A stretch of 64,000 nucleotides of DNA from Metaphire vulgaris (lineage: Eukaryota; Annelida; Clitellata; Crassiclitellata; Megascolecidae), in the NCBI GenBank assembly GCA_018105865.1, contig JACLAT010000044.1, positions 372,001-436,000 of the forward strand, read 5' to 3'. This document shows, piece by piece, positions 31,637 through 42,755 of this stretch. Position 1 is the first letter of the stretch; the number at the start of each line of letters is the position of its first letter. The notes under the pieces were generated by a model. The model was not told where the DNA came from and made no database searches. It saw only the letters and a list, made by a program, of their open reading frames with translations. The position numbers and the translations under genes are program-made.

Positions 31637-31936
31637 TATACTAACGGGGACGGTCGCTAGTATGTTAATATATATCTTGAGTTTTAATAATTTAATGTAA
31701 CTTTAATCAAACATCGAACGACTGCAAAATCAGTGTCATGTCTTTGACTGTCTTCAGACTACTGTCTTAACTATTCGGCTGCCTAGCCTACTCTGTCAGC
31801 TACGGCTGCTGGCTGCAACTGCTTGACCACGCAGCTGCTACAGCTACGGGCGGTAGCGCCCTCAAGTGGTGGCGGTCGGCCACTCGACCGCTGGTCAGCC
31901 CTAACGGCTGGCAGACTCCTGAAGTCGGTCATTACA
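31637..31936 (-). repeat. 5' LTR
   Basis: 300 bp, matching the 3' LTR. The gag-like start codon is 40 bp downstream on the - strand, so transcription presumably starts within this copy. Confidence 0.93.
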
Positions 31937-31941
31937 ATAGC

Positions 31942-32531
31942 GAGTGCAATCATACAATGCAAGCTAGCGAACATTGCTTCTGATTCTTTCACCGTCTGGG
32001 CTTATTTCAATCCTCTGTCAAATGTGTCATGTAGTCGGAATTGAATCTTATCGACGTTGCAGCTATCTGCATTTTACTGTAAATCTCACTTATGGCTTCA
32101 TAGTTGCGCTGACTTGCGCAGGCACACCGTAAGGCCATCAATAAACATATTCTAGGTGTCCATTGCCCGAATATCTTTAAGCGACAGCTAAAGGTTTGCA
32201 TTAGTTGAGTCCTCGTGTCACGTGCCTTAAAAATAATACTCAGGGTTCTGCACAAAAGACTTTGAAAGCGTTGCATACCATAAACTTTCTAACTGAGGAC
32301 CAATTTGAATCTAGAAGAGGCAAAACTACACGAGGCACACTAGATTTACTGAGGTACAAGTGAAAGAAGCACTGAACATGAACAGAATGTCTACATCTGC
32401 TTTGTAGATTACGAAAGAAAACAGTTGGGAGTGGAATAGAAAGTTGATAAATTTATCAACTCTAATGATGTTGGAAAGTGACGATCGGCAGTTAATAACA
32501 AATTTGTGCACGAGACAAGCTTTACAGTTAA
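31942..32531. other. Intron sequence, nothing recognised
   Basis: Lies between the LTR element and the Harbinger derivative. A 89-residue - strand frame (32007-32276) has no domain I recognise. Confidence 0.45.
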
Positions 32532-32845
32532 GCGGGTGCCTCACTGAACGATTTAGTCATCGGATTTAGTCGGCCAACATATCGGCGACCGAATCCGCCT
32601 GAATGATAAGCCAGCTGCAAAGGACAGCTGCCTCACTGGCTGACTTTGTCAGCGGGACGTTCGGGGTGGGGAGTAAACGTCCGCCAGATAATCTGAATAC
32701 ACGATCTGGCCGACTTCGTCGTCGGATTTTCTGACTTGTCAGCCAATCAGATTTCAGTCCAAAGGTCAGCGCGCGAGTTGACAATAACAACAGCGAAACG
32801 AGGACACACTTTGTGGAAAATTTGGACGGGAATAGGACAAGAAAC

Positions 32846-32989
32846 ATGTCGAAGAGTGAATTCGACTTGAATCTTAGTGAAGTCGCGGCACAACCCGTTT
32901 TATGGGACTGTCGCGACGATCTATACAAGGAAAGTGATAAAAAACCGTCCGCACAAAATTGTAAAAGGCCGGTTGGTCTATCTCGGTGA
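32846..32989 (+). pseudogene. Harbinger MADF-type protein, N-terminus only
   Basis: Starts MSKSEFDLNLSEVAAQPVLW, then DCRDDLYKESDKK. The V--P-LWD----Y pattern is the beginning of a MADF/Myb-like DNA-binding domain, the second protein of Harbinger transposons. The frame runs into antisense transposase sequence and stops after 47 residues. Confidence 0.7.
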
Positions 32990-33110
32990 GCTCCTGGATT
33001 AGGGTATGGTAGGCTCCCTTTAGTTCCCTACACCGTATCCAGGGTCTCACCCAGACCTTTCTCTTTTTTTCGGGATTTCCTTTGTGCGGATAATGCACGT
33101 GCAGATGCAA
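32950..33110 (-). pseudogene. Harbinger transposase, N-terminus only
   Basis: The - strand reads KVWVRPWIRCRELKGAYHTL, then IQELTEIDQPAFYNFVRTVF. This is the characteristic N-terminal W-V-R-P-W...G-A-Y-H-T-L...F-x-N-F-x-R segment of HARBI1-like nucleases. All catalytic DDE blocks are deleted. Confidence 0.8.
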
Positions 33111-33312
33111 TAACCGTCAAAATTAATCCACATAATAACAAAGCGTCAAATTCCTCGTCAGCCATCTTAAAATGTGAGCTCACTGAGCTTCATCAGCGTT
33201 TGTAGGCGTGGCTTATTTCTTGTTTCCAGACAAGACTAAACGTCGGTGGATTGGTTTGCCGACAAAATCAACGACTGAGCCCGCTGACTAAATCGTTAAG
33301 TGAGGCAGCCGC

Positions 33313-34699
33313 TTTATTAGGCTAAGTCATGAAAATTCCAAAAAAGAGAATAATAGGAAGTGGAACAAGACTGGTTTGTCTCACCATTACTGTTTAGCAT
33401 CTAATTAGAAGAGATAATGGACGAGGAAATAGAATAATGGCGTAAAATTTGATGGTAAAAACTGTTAATGTAATTTGCTTTTATTGTGGCGACCATGTGC
33501 CAAAGATAGTGAGAGTATCATTATTAATTATTTTCTATCTTTATTAAATGTTGCTTAACTGTATAACTTGCTAGTTAATAATTTAATCTAATTAATTAGC
33601 GCTTATTAAATAATGTCAATATGTACTAATTATAATTAAGTTTTAATTCATGTAAAACGGACAAAGTATGCGTTAAGCTAGGGGGTTATAACTATGGTTA
33701 TTAGTAAGGGAGAGACCCAAGCGGTGAAAATTAAGTTTCCCCGACTAAAAATAACCTTTCTGTAGAGGCGATGTCATGATAGCTAACTAAGCTAAGATAT
33801 CGGTAAAAACGACTGGCAGGAATTCTTCCGCGTATGACCGAGGGGTGGGCTATAGAAACCAGCAACACATACATACATACATACATACATACACATACTG
33901 TATACACATACCCCGTGAGTTCGATCGGTCACTCGACCGACAGCAATTCCTCGCGTAGGATCGGGGAAAAGACCCTTAGAAACCCTTAACAACGGCGGCT
34001 GAGCAAGCGGTATCGAGCTAAGTAAATCTAATTTCCGCTTGGGGACCGACGAAGGCTACGCGTTCGGTGAACGCCAGAACTATGTTAGATCCGCTGCGCG
34101 CAGCTAGCGTAGGTGACGGCGGCTGACGAAGGAGACGATGCGGCGGAGGCTGACAGCGGCCGACGAAAGAGGCGAAGCGGCGTAGACGGACAAGCAGGCA
34201 GGGGACCGCATAACGGCGGCTGGCGACAGCCGACAAGACCGGGGAGCGAGGCTGGTAGATCGGCGAAGCGACAGACCGAGGCAGGTGGAACTGCAGCGAT
34301 GAATGCGGGCAGAGGACGGAAGAATCGATGGGCGAAGCGACAGCAGACCAAACTGAGGCAGCTGACGAAGGGCACAGGCAGTTGGAGCGATGGACAGAGG
34401 GACATAGAACGGCTGCGGCCGATCGACTGGAGTCGATGTATCCGCGTGAAGACCGGCATAGCTAATTGTATCACGCGTCAAGATGCGGACGCAGGCAGAT
34501 ATTGTAATTAAAGTCTGCTTAAACCACGGTGCCCAGCTGGCAAGAGTGATTGGCGAGTCACTAAGCCGTAGACGAAGCCCCTGAACTTTCTGGACACGAC
34601 AATCTTTACTTTAAGCACACCAATGATGACATCACCACGTTACAACGCAAGTTATATGTCTAAGAGAAATAGTTATATTTCTAAGAGGCGTCCTTTGTG
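33313..34699. other. Mostly unassigned; ACAT array and GC-rich patch
   Basis: (ACAT)n at 33867-33898. From 34090 to 34510 a G+C-rich stretch is open in several frames on both strands because of its composition. None shows a domain or start context, so I call no gene. 33370-33440 faintly resembles an RT fragment (VSPLLFSI-like), not enough to annotate. Confidence 0.4.
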
Positions 34700-35144
34700 A
34701 TTAGCCGTTATTGTTGCGTCGTCTCCTCGTCAACAGTGAAATTCGTTTTGTCTCTCACTGGATCTTGACAGCTGGCTGCTTTGTTCCGTTGCTACTGAAT
34801 TTACTGATATGGCCACGGCAGGTCAGATTGGGATCGTTCAGTACTATGGCAGAGCGGATCTGTTATCGTTCTACTCAGGCCAACTGTCGCCGTCTACTGA
34901 CGCGATGCTTCGACTTAAAATGCTTGAAATATATGCTATTTATAAGCTTCGGCGATTCGGTCGGTACCTGCGTATTTTGTCACTATCGTTGGCCGTCGTG
35001 CAGGCCTACGCCATAAGCGGCGTATTCATCACGTTGGGTGTGGTAATGGCAGTACCATCGTGACTGGAAACCGACCAGAGGCTCTTGCTATTGCGTGTGA
35101 CTCTAGAACATCGATTCCTATCCGGCAACCAGCACTGGTATATC

Positions 35145-35985
35145 CGAAGATCGAGCGCCATACCAAACCTCCGACTCGTCAGATCAGAGCGGGGCTGCTG
35201 AACATACGGTCTGTGAAAAGTAACCTGGAGAATATTCCTGACCTTCTTAATGAGTTCAAACTGAATGCTCTCATTCTCACAGAGACTTGGCACGAGAGTG
35301 CAGACAGCGTCGACTTCGTGGCTTTGGCCTCAACGTCAAGAGGCCGCACGGGTCTTACCGTCGGGTGTGGATTTAGACAACACCCACTTCGTCAATCACG
35401 GCGGACTAGCGGTTATTTCTAGACCTGGGACTATTGTTGTTAAAGTTGAATCGAAGCTGAAAACCAAGTCGTTCGAGCATCTCTGTTGCCGAGTTGGCAG
35501 TGGATGCACGTCGCTAATTATCGTCGCCATCTATCGTCCTGGGTCTCACGGCGTTCGTGACCTGTTCTTCACCGAACTGTCAATATTACTTGAATCTTTG
35601 TCCACCTATAATTGTGGAATTCTTATTGCTGGAGACTTTAATATTCATCTTGAGCGTCCTTCTGACATGGATAGCCAGAAGCTTGAGAAACTTATCTCCT
35701 CGTTTGAGCTGAAGCAATTCGTTCGGGACCCGACCCATGAACACGGCGGCCTTGTTGATGTGGTTATAACGTCTGAAAAGTGTGCTCCACGTGACGTGGT
35801 TGCAGTTGAGGTCGGAATGTCTGACCATAAACTAATTCATTGGACATTACCTGTTTCAGCGCTGAACTTGCAGTACACTACAATTTTACGGAGGAGTTGG
35901 AAACATTTCAAGGTTGAACGGTTCGTCGAGCGGCTCGAACGGTCACCGCTCTTGTACACCGGTCGACCCCAGCTCAAATGCAACT
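35145..35985 (+). pseudogene. L2-like AP-endonuclease domain
   Basis: APE-type nucleases nick the target for LINE insertion. Visible blocks: IRAGLLNIRSVKSN, LILTETWH (the catalytic E), VAIYRPGS, ILIAGDFNIHLE (the G-D-x-N-H block) and VGMSDHKLIHWTL (the final S-D-H). One frameshift near 35330 splits the domain between two frames. Apart from that, every catalytic motif is present. Confidence 0.88.
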
Positions 35986-36023
35986 GATCTGTCACCACCG
36001 AAATCTTAGATGACATTGCACCG

Positions 36024-37854
36024 GTGACGAAGCTGACCGTGCGACCCCGGATCCACCGGCCCTTTTACGATGGTGACTGTCGACAGGCTCGACGGCGGGC
36101 GCGTCGTCTCGAGAGGGTCTATCGGAATAAGAAAGGGTCAGACGCCGAATCTCACGCTCTGTCGTCTTGGCGCGATGCCCTCAGAGCGAGCAAAGCCTTA
36201 GTAAGAATGAAAGTTCGTCAATACTGGCGCCAGGCAATCGACTCTGCGCATGCAGATACCAAGAAAACGTGGAAAGTATTGGACAGTCTTCTTGGAAAGA
36301 ACGACATATCACCTCGCGTGCCTTCCAATTTCACGGCTGCTGACTATCATGCCTTTATTGACAGTAAGGTTACGAACATTAGGGATGGAACAGCTGAAGC
36401 TGGACCAACGACTTACCACGTCTACTGCGGTCCCTCCTTTGTCGGTTTTTTTCTGCCGACACTGGCAGAAGTCGGAGCGAATGTCAGGTCGTCACCCAAC
36501 AAACAGTGTTCATCTGACCCACTGCCTATGTGCTGCTTAAGAATGTGATCCTCACTTTGGCTCCGTTTCTGACGGCCATAATGACTGCTTCTCTCGTTAA
36601 TGGCGAGTTTCCGTTGCCGTGGAAGCATGCCGTTACCCGCCCGCACCTTAAGCGGGCAGGCTTTGACCCCGCCGACCTAGCCAGTTTCAGACCAATAGCC
36701 AACCTTCCATTCCTGTCGAAGCTGCTCGAGAGACTGGTGAACACGCAACTCGTCAGGCACCTGGCCTGTAACGGTCTCATGCCTATGTCTGCCTATCGAG
36801 CGGGCCATTCCACTGAGACAGCCCTGCTCAGGATTTTCAACGACATTGTTGACGCGATTACCAATGGGGATCAGGCGCTTCTGTGTATGCACTGCGGTTT
36901 ACCACAACTAGGCCCACTCCTGTTTATCTTATACGTCGCGGATGTGAGACGCATTGTAGACTCGCATGGGCTTGCCTGACATGCTTATGCTGATGACGGA
37001 CAGGTGTACTCCTCCTGCCCACCCCTGGAGACGGATCATCTGCGATCTCGCCTACAAGACTGCATCTGCGAGATAATGCAGTGGAGAGCGACAAATCGCC
37101 TTGCGCTAAACCCCGAAAAAACTGAACTGTTGTGGATTAACACCCCTCGAAGGGTCCACCAGATCAGTCGAACGACGTTTACGATCGGAGATGCTGTCCT
37201 CGCTCCGTCTACAGAGGTGCGCCTCCTCGGTTTTCTCCTTGATGACTCCCTATCGTTCGTCGGCCAAGTGAACTTCGTAACCCGCGCTTGTTACTTTCAG
37301 CTCCGAAAGATTAGGGAGATTCGTCGTTACATCTCAACATCGGCTGCGATACATCTAGTCCGTGCCCTAGGTTGGATTATTGTAATAGCCTCTAGCTCCT
37401 CCTCGGCCTTCCCGACTATCAGCTGGGCCGACTGCAATCGGTCCTGAACGTCGCCGCCCGGATGATTTTCGGTGCCAGATGGCGTGACCATGTTACCCCG
37501 TTATTGAGGGATAAGCTCCATTGGCTCAAGATCCTGGAACCTATCGTTTTTAAACGCTGATCGCTGACCTTCCGAGCCTTGTATGACCCTTTCTGCCCGG
37601 AATATCTTTCGGCGTTGATACGTAGGCCGGTGATGACAGCCTGTCGCAAACAGCTTCGTTCTAGCAAACGATCTCACCTCTACGTTACCCCTCCGTCCAA
37701 GACCGTGAAGCTTGGAGAAAGATCCGTGACTCGGGGCAATCCTCTTCTTTGGAACGCACTTCTAGTTTCAGTGACCATGGCAACCAACTTCGAGTCGTTC
37801 TTATCGAACCTTAAAACGCATTTATTTCGTATATTGTATGACTGTCTTATGTAA
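36024..37854 (+). pseudogene. L2-like reverse transcriptase, motif A deleted
   Basis: Reads ASFRPIANLPFLSKLLERL and YRAGHSTETALLRIFNDIVD (RT fingers). It then jumps from ITNGDQALLCM directly to LGPLLFILYVADV, skipping the LLDLSAAFDTVDH motif A and the PQGS motif B seen in the sister copy at 51231. A stop precedes HAYADDGQVYS (motif C). The C-terminal KTHLFRILYDCLM ends the frame at 37854. The deletion makes it non-functional. Confidence 0.85.
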
Positions 37855-37925
37855 AACGCTTTTGCCTTTGGCCTTGGCCATGCCATAGCGCTACATAAAT
37901 TATCAAGTAGAATAGAATAGAATAT

Positions 37926-38123
37926 AGCTACAGTGTTTGCACGACTACGCTGGATTTAAGATTAGAAAATTACAGAGTTATTAGCTATAAATCCGAGGCT
38001 GCAGTTTTGATGACATTCGTGTTTTCAGCGATGTTTTAGTGCTTTCTGTGTGAGGTATTTTGCTACGTAAAAAACAAGCAACTGCCGTCACTATAATTAT
38101 CAATATCTATATTCTGTGTCTAG
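37926..38123. other. Intron sequence before exon 4
   Basis: Short, apparently unique sequence ending in the acceptor TATATTCTGTGTCTAG. Confidence 0.6.
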
Positions 38124-38247
38124 ACATGTGCGGCAGACAAGTGTGATGAATATGGGGAGTGTGTTGATTCCTGTTTAACATCTAAATCAGAATCGTGCAA
38201 CTGCACGGACAGCAAACAAGTTGAATTTGTTGGCAAGATAAATAAAG
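38124..38247 (+). CDS. Integrin beta-like exon 4 of 5 here (stalk to beta-tail)
   Basis: Reads TCADKC-like TCAADKCDEYGECVDSC, then KSESCNCTDSKQVEF and GKINK. In integrin beta chains the sequence after I-EGF4 has C-x3-C-x5-C-x2-C spacing followed by the beta-tail domain with C-x-C and a hydrophobic strand. Order and spacing here fit. Acceptor TGTGTCTAG, donor AAG|GTAAAG (strong). Ends in phase 1 and joins exon 5 in frame as K-G-Y-Y-W. Confidence 0.85.
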
Positions 38248-38248
38248 G

Positions 38249-38605
38249 TAAAGAATTTCTTTTTAAACAACCTTTTTCTAAAATAAAATGTAAGTGATCT
38301 AGAAGTCTACTCACTGCTACTGCGTAACTTTGACGCGCTATAAGTTGAAAATATATTTATTTGTAGGCCTACGGGTTTCTTCTTATAAACAAACTCAGCT
38401 TATTTATCGTATAGATGAACCTTTGACGGCAGAATGGGTTACGCCCTGGAGTGGTAGGCTGACGTAGCGAGGTTCAATCCCTTTTAGCGCCCCTAGTGGC
38501 TTTCACAACAGTAGGAATGCCTTCTATGCTACTTTAAATAACGCTATGGTTTAACCGGAAAAGTGTATATTGGAATCTAAGAAGGCATTTGTACTAAGGG
38601 CAAAG
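38249..38605. other. Intron sequence, nothing recognised
   Basis: No element identified between exon 4 and the hAT relic. Confidence 0.5.
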
Positions 38606-39110
38606 CAGTGACTTTCAATCTGTGGTCCGCAGACCCCCAGGGGTCCCGAAAAAGTGCCAAGGAAAAGCCTTCATTTTTAGATCATTCACTTTTACCCTAG
38701 CTGTTTTAAGAAAGACTAAGCGTGCAAGGTGTCTATGAAATGTTTCCGTTACTATGTGACTTTTTGGCAGTGCAAGAGGCTGCAAGTTATATTATTACAA
38801 TGACTGTTGTAATTCATCTTCAGCGGTTGTCACATTATATCCATAATTATTTCGGATATGATGGCATAAGCAAGTTTGACTGGGTTCGACTTCCATTTGA
38901 ATGTTATTTGACTGATTTCATTGGACGGGAACAGGAAGAACTGGCTGAATTATCATCTGACAGAGCACTTCGCTTCTGTGACGTAACCAGGATTTTCCAA
39001 AGATGGGGTTGCGAACGACCATTGAGAGAGGTCAAGTAGCAAGAAATGTTTACTTTGGTAACAGTGAAACATCACCCTATCTGTTTTTTCACCGAAGGAA
39101 TCTCGAAACG
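38606..39110 (+). mobile_element. hAT relic with left terminus
   Basis: Begins CAGTGACTTTCAATCTGTGG followed by CCGCAGACCCCCAGGGGTCC, a hAT-type terminus. No right terminus is found before the LINE relic at 39206, so it is truncated. It encloses a transposase piece. Confidence 0.65.
38722..39039 (+). pseudogene. hAT transposase fragment (ZBED5/SCAND3-like)
   Basis: The frame reads MFPLLCDFLA, IHLQRLSHYIHNYFGYDG, WVRLPFE and REQEELAELSSDRALRF. These blocks (HL--L---I--YF, WV--PF, L-EEL-ELSSD--L) occur between the RNase-H-like core and the C-terminal dimerisation region of Charlie-type hATs. The following F-FW segment is out of frame. Confidence 0.75.
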
Positions 39111-39205
39111 TAAAAATTTACAGAGAATTCAGCACAATGATACTTTATGTCTGTGATGGACTTAGGCCGTCGACACGACGGATCCCGGGTCTATGTTGTT
39201 TTATG

Positions 39206-39470
39206 TTATCTTTGGTGTGTGAAAAAATCGTGAATAGCACAGAGACGCTGACAGGTGTTGCAAGGGAAGCAGCCAGTCGCAGTGTTCTGTCTTTCCTCGC
39301 GAATTCCACGTTTTTCTTCGAGCGATTTCACACGTTGAGCTTCGAAGATGGAAATACCGTCCATGCAGCGAGCGCGCCAGTTTGATCTGTCTTGTACAAG
39401 AGACTCAAGTTCATCAGGTGGAATTGAACACCCTTTGAGATTGAGCTTCAACGTGTCTTTGTAACGCTTC
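39206..39470 (-). pseudogene. LINE C-terminus, distal half of a split relic
   Basis: Reads MKRYKDTLKLNLKGCSIPPD, then ESLVQDRSNWRARCMDGISI and EEKRGIREERQN with an NTCQRLC cysteine cluster. The upstream half is at 43203-43960. The L2-like element between them carries 6-bp duplications, and joining across it gives ...RSQGGQ-MKRYKD in phase, so the two halves were one element. Confidence 0.88.
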
Positions 39471-39721
39471 ATCTGTAATGTAATGTAATGTAATTAGCTA
39501 TTTATATTGCGCCTAATCAATCAATGTTAGCAAGCGCATTACAATTAATGTCAATTATGTTAATTATTATATGCACAATTAAACAGGTGTGTCTTCAAAT
39601 GTTTACGGAAAGCGACGGGCGACTTTATGCTCCGTAGCGCTGGTGGAAGGGCGTTCCAGGCATGGGGTCCGGCGTACGAGAAGGCTCGTTGCCCCATGAC
39701 TGACCGAAGACGAGGTTTCTG

Positions 39722-41097
39722 TTATTGACTGGTAGAGGCTGATCGTAGGCCTGGTCTACCAATGGCGGTTGATGTTGGCTGGAGCAGATCGGCCAGATAG
39801 ATCGGACAAAGACCATTCTGTGCACAGAACATCAGCGTGCATAGTTTGTGTTGTATCCGTGACTGGACTGGAAGCCAATGGAGTTCGCGAAGCGCCGGAG
39901 TGACGTGGTCTCGAGGTTTTAGGTCCAGCACCAGACGTGCAGCAGCATTTTGTACGCGCTGCAGGTTGGCCAGTGTAGACTTTGGGAGGCCGGCAAGAAC
40001 AGAATTACAATAGTCTAGTCTGGACAGAACAAACGCAGAAACCAGTTGCGAGGCGACTTCTTTGCCAGCGATTCGACAAATCTGGCGGATACGTCGTATG
40101 TGATAGAAGCAGCTCTTGGCTAACTGTCCAACATGTTGCTTCATGGTCAATTCATTGTCAAACAGTACTCCGAGATCTCTGACTACGGAAGAAGGGCGGA
40201 CGATGGTGCCCTGAAGTGCCAGACTACAATCGGTGTTGGACAGCTTAAGCATGTTAGCATGTGAGCCAAACCATGCAAGCTCAGTCTTTGAAGCATTAAG
40301 TTGCAATCGTCGTGAGGAACACCATCCTTGGACCTCTGTGATGCAATTTTGGAGACGACCAAGAGCAAGACCAACGTCTTTAATGTCCACATTGTCGTAG
40401 ATCTGTTTATCATCAGCAAAATATGATGGCGAAGATCATGACGTTGAAAAATGAGGGCAAAGTCTTCTGTGTATGTGATGAAGGCAATCGGTCCCAAAGA
40501 CGAGCCCTGAGGCACAGAGCACTCGAGAGACAAAGCTGGCGAGGAATCATTGAGGTGGCGAAATATCTGCTCGCGTCCAGTGAGGTAAGAACGAAACCAG
40601 CCAAGGGGAACTCCGCTGACTCCGAAACGTTCCTCCAGGACACGGAGCAGTATGTCATGATCCACCGTGTCGAAAGCCGAGCTGAGGTCAAGTAGTACAA
40701 GTGCAGTGACCTTGCCATCATCTATGGCGCGCACGAGGTCGTTGTGGACTTTAATTACCGCTGTTTCAGTTGAGTGAAATCGCCGATACGCAGATTGATG
40801 AACTGGTAAAAGGTGATTGCGCTCAGAAAACTCAGCAAATCGAGCAACGACTGTTCGCTCCACAAGCTTCGACACAAAGCTCAAGTTGGAAATTGGTCGA
40901 AAAGATTTCAGATTTCCTGGATCCAACGTTGGCTTCTTCAGGCGGGGAAGGACGATAGCCGATTTGCAGGCATCGGCACAGTTTCCAGTGTCCAAAGAAG
41001 TGTTGCACATCAGACTAAGCAGAGGAGCGATGACATCAGCAACCTCACGTAACAGCCAGGTAGGGATCGGATCAAGCGAGCATTGCTTGTTTGGCAA
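39722..41097 (-). pseudogene. L2-like reverse transcriptase region of ORF2
   Basis: Reads NKQCSLDPIPTWLLRE, FRPISNLSFVSKLVERTVV, STETAVIKVHNDLV, TALVLLDLSSAFDTVDHDIL (motif A) and VPQGSSLGPIAFITY (motif B). One frameshift near 40430 puts FADDKQIYDN (motif C) and the rest in another frame (39722-40390): LNASKTELAWFGS, SRLDYCNSVLAGLP, LHWLPVQSRI and the C-terminus. All three catalytic Asp positions survive. It is nearly complete and probably a recent loss. Confidence 0.88.
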
Positions 41098-41129
41098 CTT
41101 TGATAACAGAGCTTTGATCTCAGTTGGTG

Positions 41130-42755
41130 TTACCGGTTAGAAAGAGAAAGGCGGGGTTTGTCTTTTAACGATCTCCACCTCAGGTGCATTAGATGTCTGC
41201 TCACGAATTCGAGCAATCTTCTCCGTAAAAAAGGTGGCAAAGTCATTGACCTTGAAGTGTGATACAGAGGTCGGAGGCGGTTTGGCAAGCTGTCAACTTT
41301 AGCCCAGATCGCTCGACTATTTCCTCCGCAGCTTTGAATTTCCCGCGTCCAGTACTGCTTGAACTTATCTTGAAAAAGTTGCCGGACTGTCTTTGAGTGT
41401 AGTCGCCAAGCCTCCAGTGTATCAGGCGTCAGAAGGCGCCTGTAATGTCTTTCAAGTTGACGTCGCTTGGCTTTAGCAGCACGACAATCTTCGTCGAACC
41501 ATGGAGCAGAATGCCGTCTGGATATCTGGACGGTTCGAAGTGGTGCATGCTTATCGATCAGGTTTCTCATGGCAGTGTCATAAAGCGAGAAGAGGCCGTT
41601 GACATCAGGTACAGGGGACTGGATGACCGATTCGACGAGCTGATGAAGATCAGAAGAGAAAGCATCGATGTCGAATTGACGCCATGAGCGACGTTGAACG
41701 CAGCGTGCCCTTGTATGATGCTCCCGGTCAGAACGCCGTAACGCAGCAGTGATCAGAGAATGATCTGAGAGAATCCCGGGTGGATCGACGCATAAGTTTA
41801 TGACATCAACGTCCTGTCGGGTGATGATGACATCAAGTGTATGTCCCGCAGAATGTGTCGGTGAGTAGATCCTCTGTTTCAGGCTGTATATGTCGAGAAG
41901 TGAAACAAATTTGGCCGACAGAGGATCGTCTGGCATATCGAGGTGTAGATTCAGGTCGCCGAGAAGCATCAGTGGCGCCATGAACGTGACTACTCTCTCT
42001 AGCAGGTCGGCAATATCGTTCAGAAAGCAATCAGTTGCTCGCTGAGAACCAGGTCTATACAATACGACGACGAGCAGGTTGAGTCCACCACCGTCAAGGT
42101 GGACGCAGAGGTGCTCGAAAGTCGGGTAGATAGGGGTGTCAATTCTGCGTGCTTTATACGTCGCACGATAGAAGAGACACACCCCACCGTGGTTTGTCAC
42201 AATATACGTATCATCATGAGTAGGGCGCGCACATTCCATAAAGGAGTAGCCAGATGGAGCGCATGCTAATAAATCCGGACTGTCAGATGAGAAATGCCAC
42301 GTCTCTACGATTGCGGCAAAGCACAGGTCCTGATCGACTATCCATGACGATGTCGACAAGAATTTATTGGCGATGGAACGAGCGTTAAAAACTCCAAACT
42401 TCGAATGCGTGACAGAGTTACTAATCCTCCGAATTGGTGTTAAGGAACGTTTTTTCGCTAGTGCTTCGTTGTGGAAGTATGGTGAAACAGCACGATTCCT
42501 CACACGGTTACCGATAATAATCGGTATCAACTGATGATCGCAAGATCGGCGATAGCGACTGTGGTCACAGGTGCAGGCGACCTGCTGTGCCCGTGTATAG
42601 GCATAGCTGGAGTGTAAAGTGGGTCTGCGTCTACGATTTTTTCCCGCACGGCAGCCACGCCTAGCTAATCGCAGCTGGGCGATGGTATGTCGTACCGAGG
42701 CATCGAGGGTGACTGGAGACGACTTCAGGCACAACAACAGATCTCGTGTCAGCAT
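41130..42755 (-). CDS. L2-like AP-endonuclease region of ORF2
   Basis: A 541-codon open frame. Residues 1-115 are basic with a CTCDHSRYRRSCDH cluster and no clear fold. Residues 120-335 form an AP-endonuclease: FGVFNARSIANK, AAIVETWHF (catalytic E), VVVLYRPGS, LMLLGDLNLHLD (D and N near 267-269) and GILSDHSLITAAL (S-D-H at 330-332). Residues 400-500 are the linker with SAPWFDEDCRAAKAKRRQLE. All catalytic motifs are intact. The frame exits by a frameshift near 41280 before RT. Enzyme activity is inferred from family motifs. Confidence 0.88.
   Translation of the reverse strand: MLTRDLLLCLKSSPVTLDASVRHTIAQLRLARRGCRAGKNRRRRPTLHSSYAYTRAQQVACTCDHSRYRRSCDHQLIPIIIGNRVRNRAVSPYFHNEALAKKRSLTPIRRISNSVTHSKFGVFNARSIANKFLSTSSWIVDQDLCFAAIVETWHFSSDSPDLLACAPSGYSFMECARPTHDDTYIVTNHGGVCLFYRATYKARRIDTPIYPTFEHLCVHLDGGGLNLLVVVLYRPGSQRATDCFLNDIADLLERVVTFMAPLMLLGDLNLHLDMPDDPLSAKFVSLLDIYSLKQRIYSPTHSAGHTLDVIITRQDVDVINLCVDPPGILSDHSLITAALRRSDREHHTRARCVQRRSWRQFDIDAFSSDLHQLVESVIQSPVPDVNGLFSLYDTAMRNLIDKHAPLRTVQISRRHSAPWFDEDCRAAKAKRRQLERHYRRLLTPDTLEAWRLHSKTVRQLFQDKFKQYWTREIQSCGGNSRAIWAKVDSLPNRLRPLYHTSRSMTLPPFLRRRLLEFVSRHLMHLRWRSLKDKPRLSLSNR

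Larger units (their letters stand above)
29163..31936 (-). mobile_element. Structurally complete non-autonomous LTR retrotransposon
   Basis: Two 300-bp direct repeats (29163-29462 and 31637-31936) differ at only two positions seen by eye. They are flanked by a 5-bp target duplication ATAGC (29158-29162 and 31937-31941). On the - strand the LTR begins TGTAATGACC and ends GTTAGTATA (TA rather than the usual CA). A primer-binding-like TGGCGACGAG starts 2 nt inside the 5' LTR (31634 downward). A purine tract of 15 nt (29463-29477) directly precedes the 3' LTR. The only long frame is a gag-like protein; no protease, RT, RNase H or integrase is present, so it must rely on a partner element. Confidence 0.93.
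32532..33312. mobile_element. PIF/Harbinger deletion derivative
   Basis: Ends GCGGGTGCCTCACTGAACGATTTAGTC and its inverted counterpart (...GACTAAATCGTTAAGTGAGGCAGCCGC; ends span 32532-32558 and 33286-33312). Imperfect TIRs of at least 25 bp. Flanks are TTAA on the left and TTTA on the right, so the 3-bp target duplication is not clear. Both Harbinger genes survive only as their N-terminal ends facing each other, as expected after deletion of everything between. Confidence 0.8.
34700..37925 (+). mobile_element. L2-like LINE, long but decayed
   Basis: Order along the element: a short N-terminal frame (34809-35063), AP-endonuclease (35145-35985), RT (36024-37450), C-terminal block (37450-37854), 3' signature AACGCTTTTGCCTTTGGCC (about 37855), and a (TAGAA)n tail ending near 37925. 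The 5' boundary near 34700 is estimated. It lies in integrin intron 3, sense to the gene, ending 200 bp before exon 4. Confidence 0.9.

Noticed and set aside
34085..34511. Overlapping open frames on both strands in a G+C-rich patch
   Set aside because: Open in at least three frames at once, with no motif and no splice context; composition explains it.
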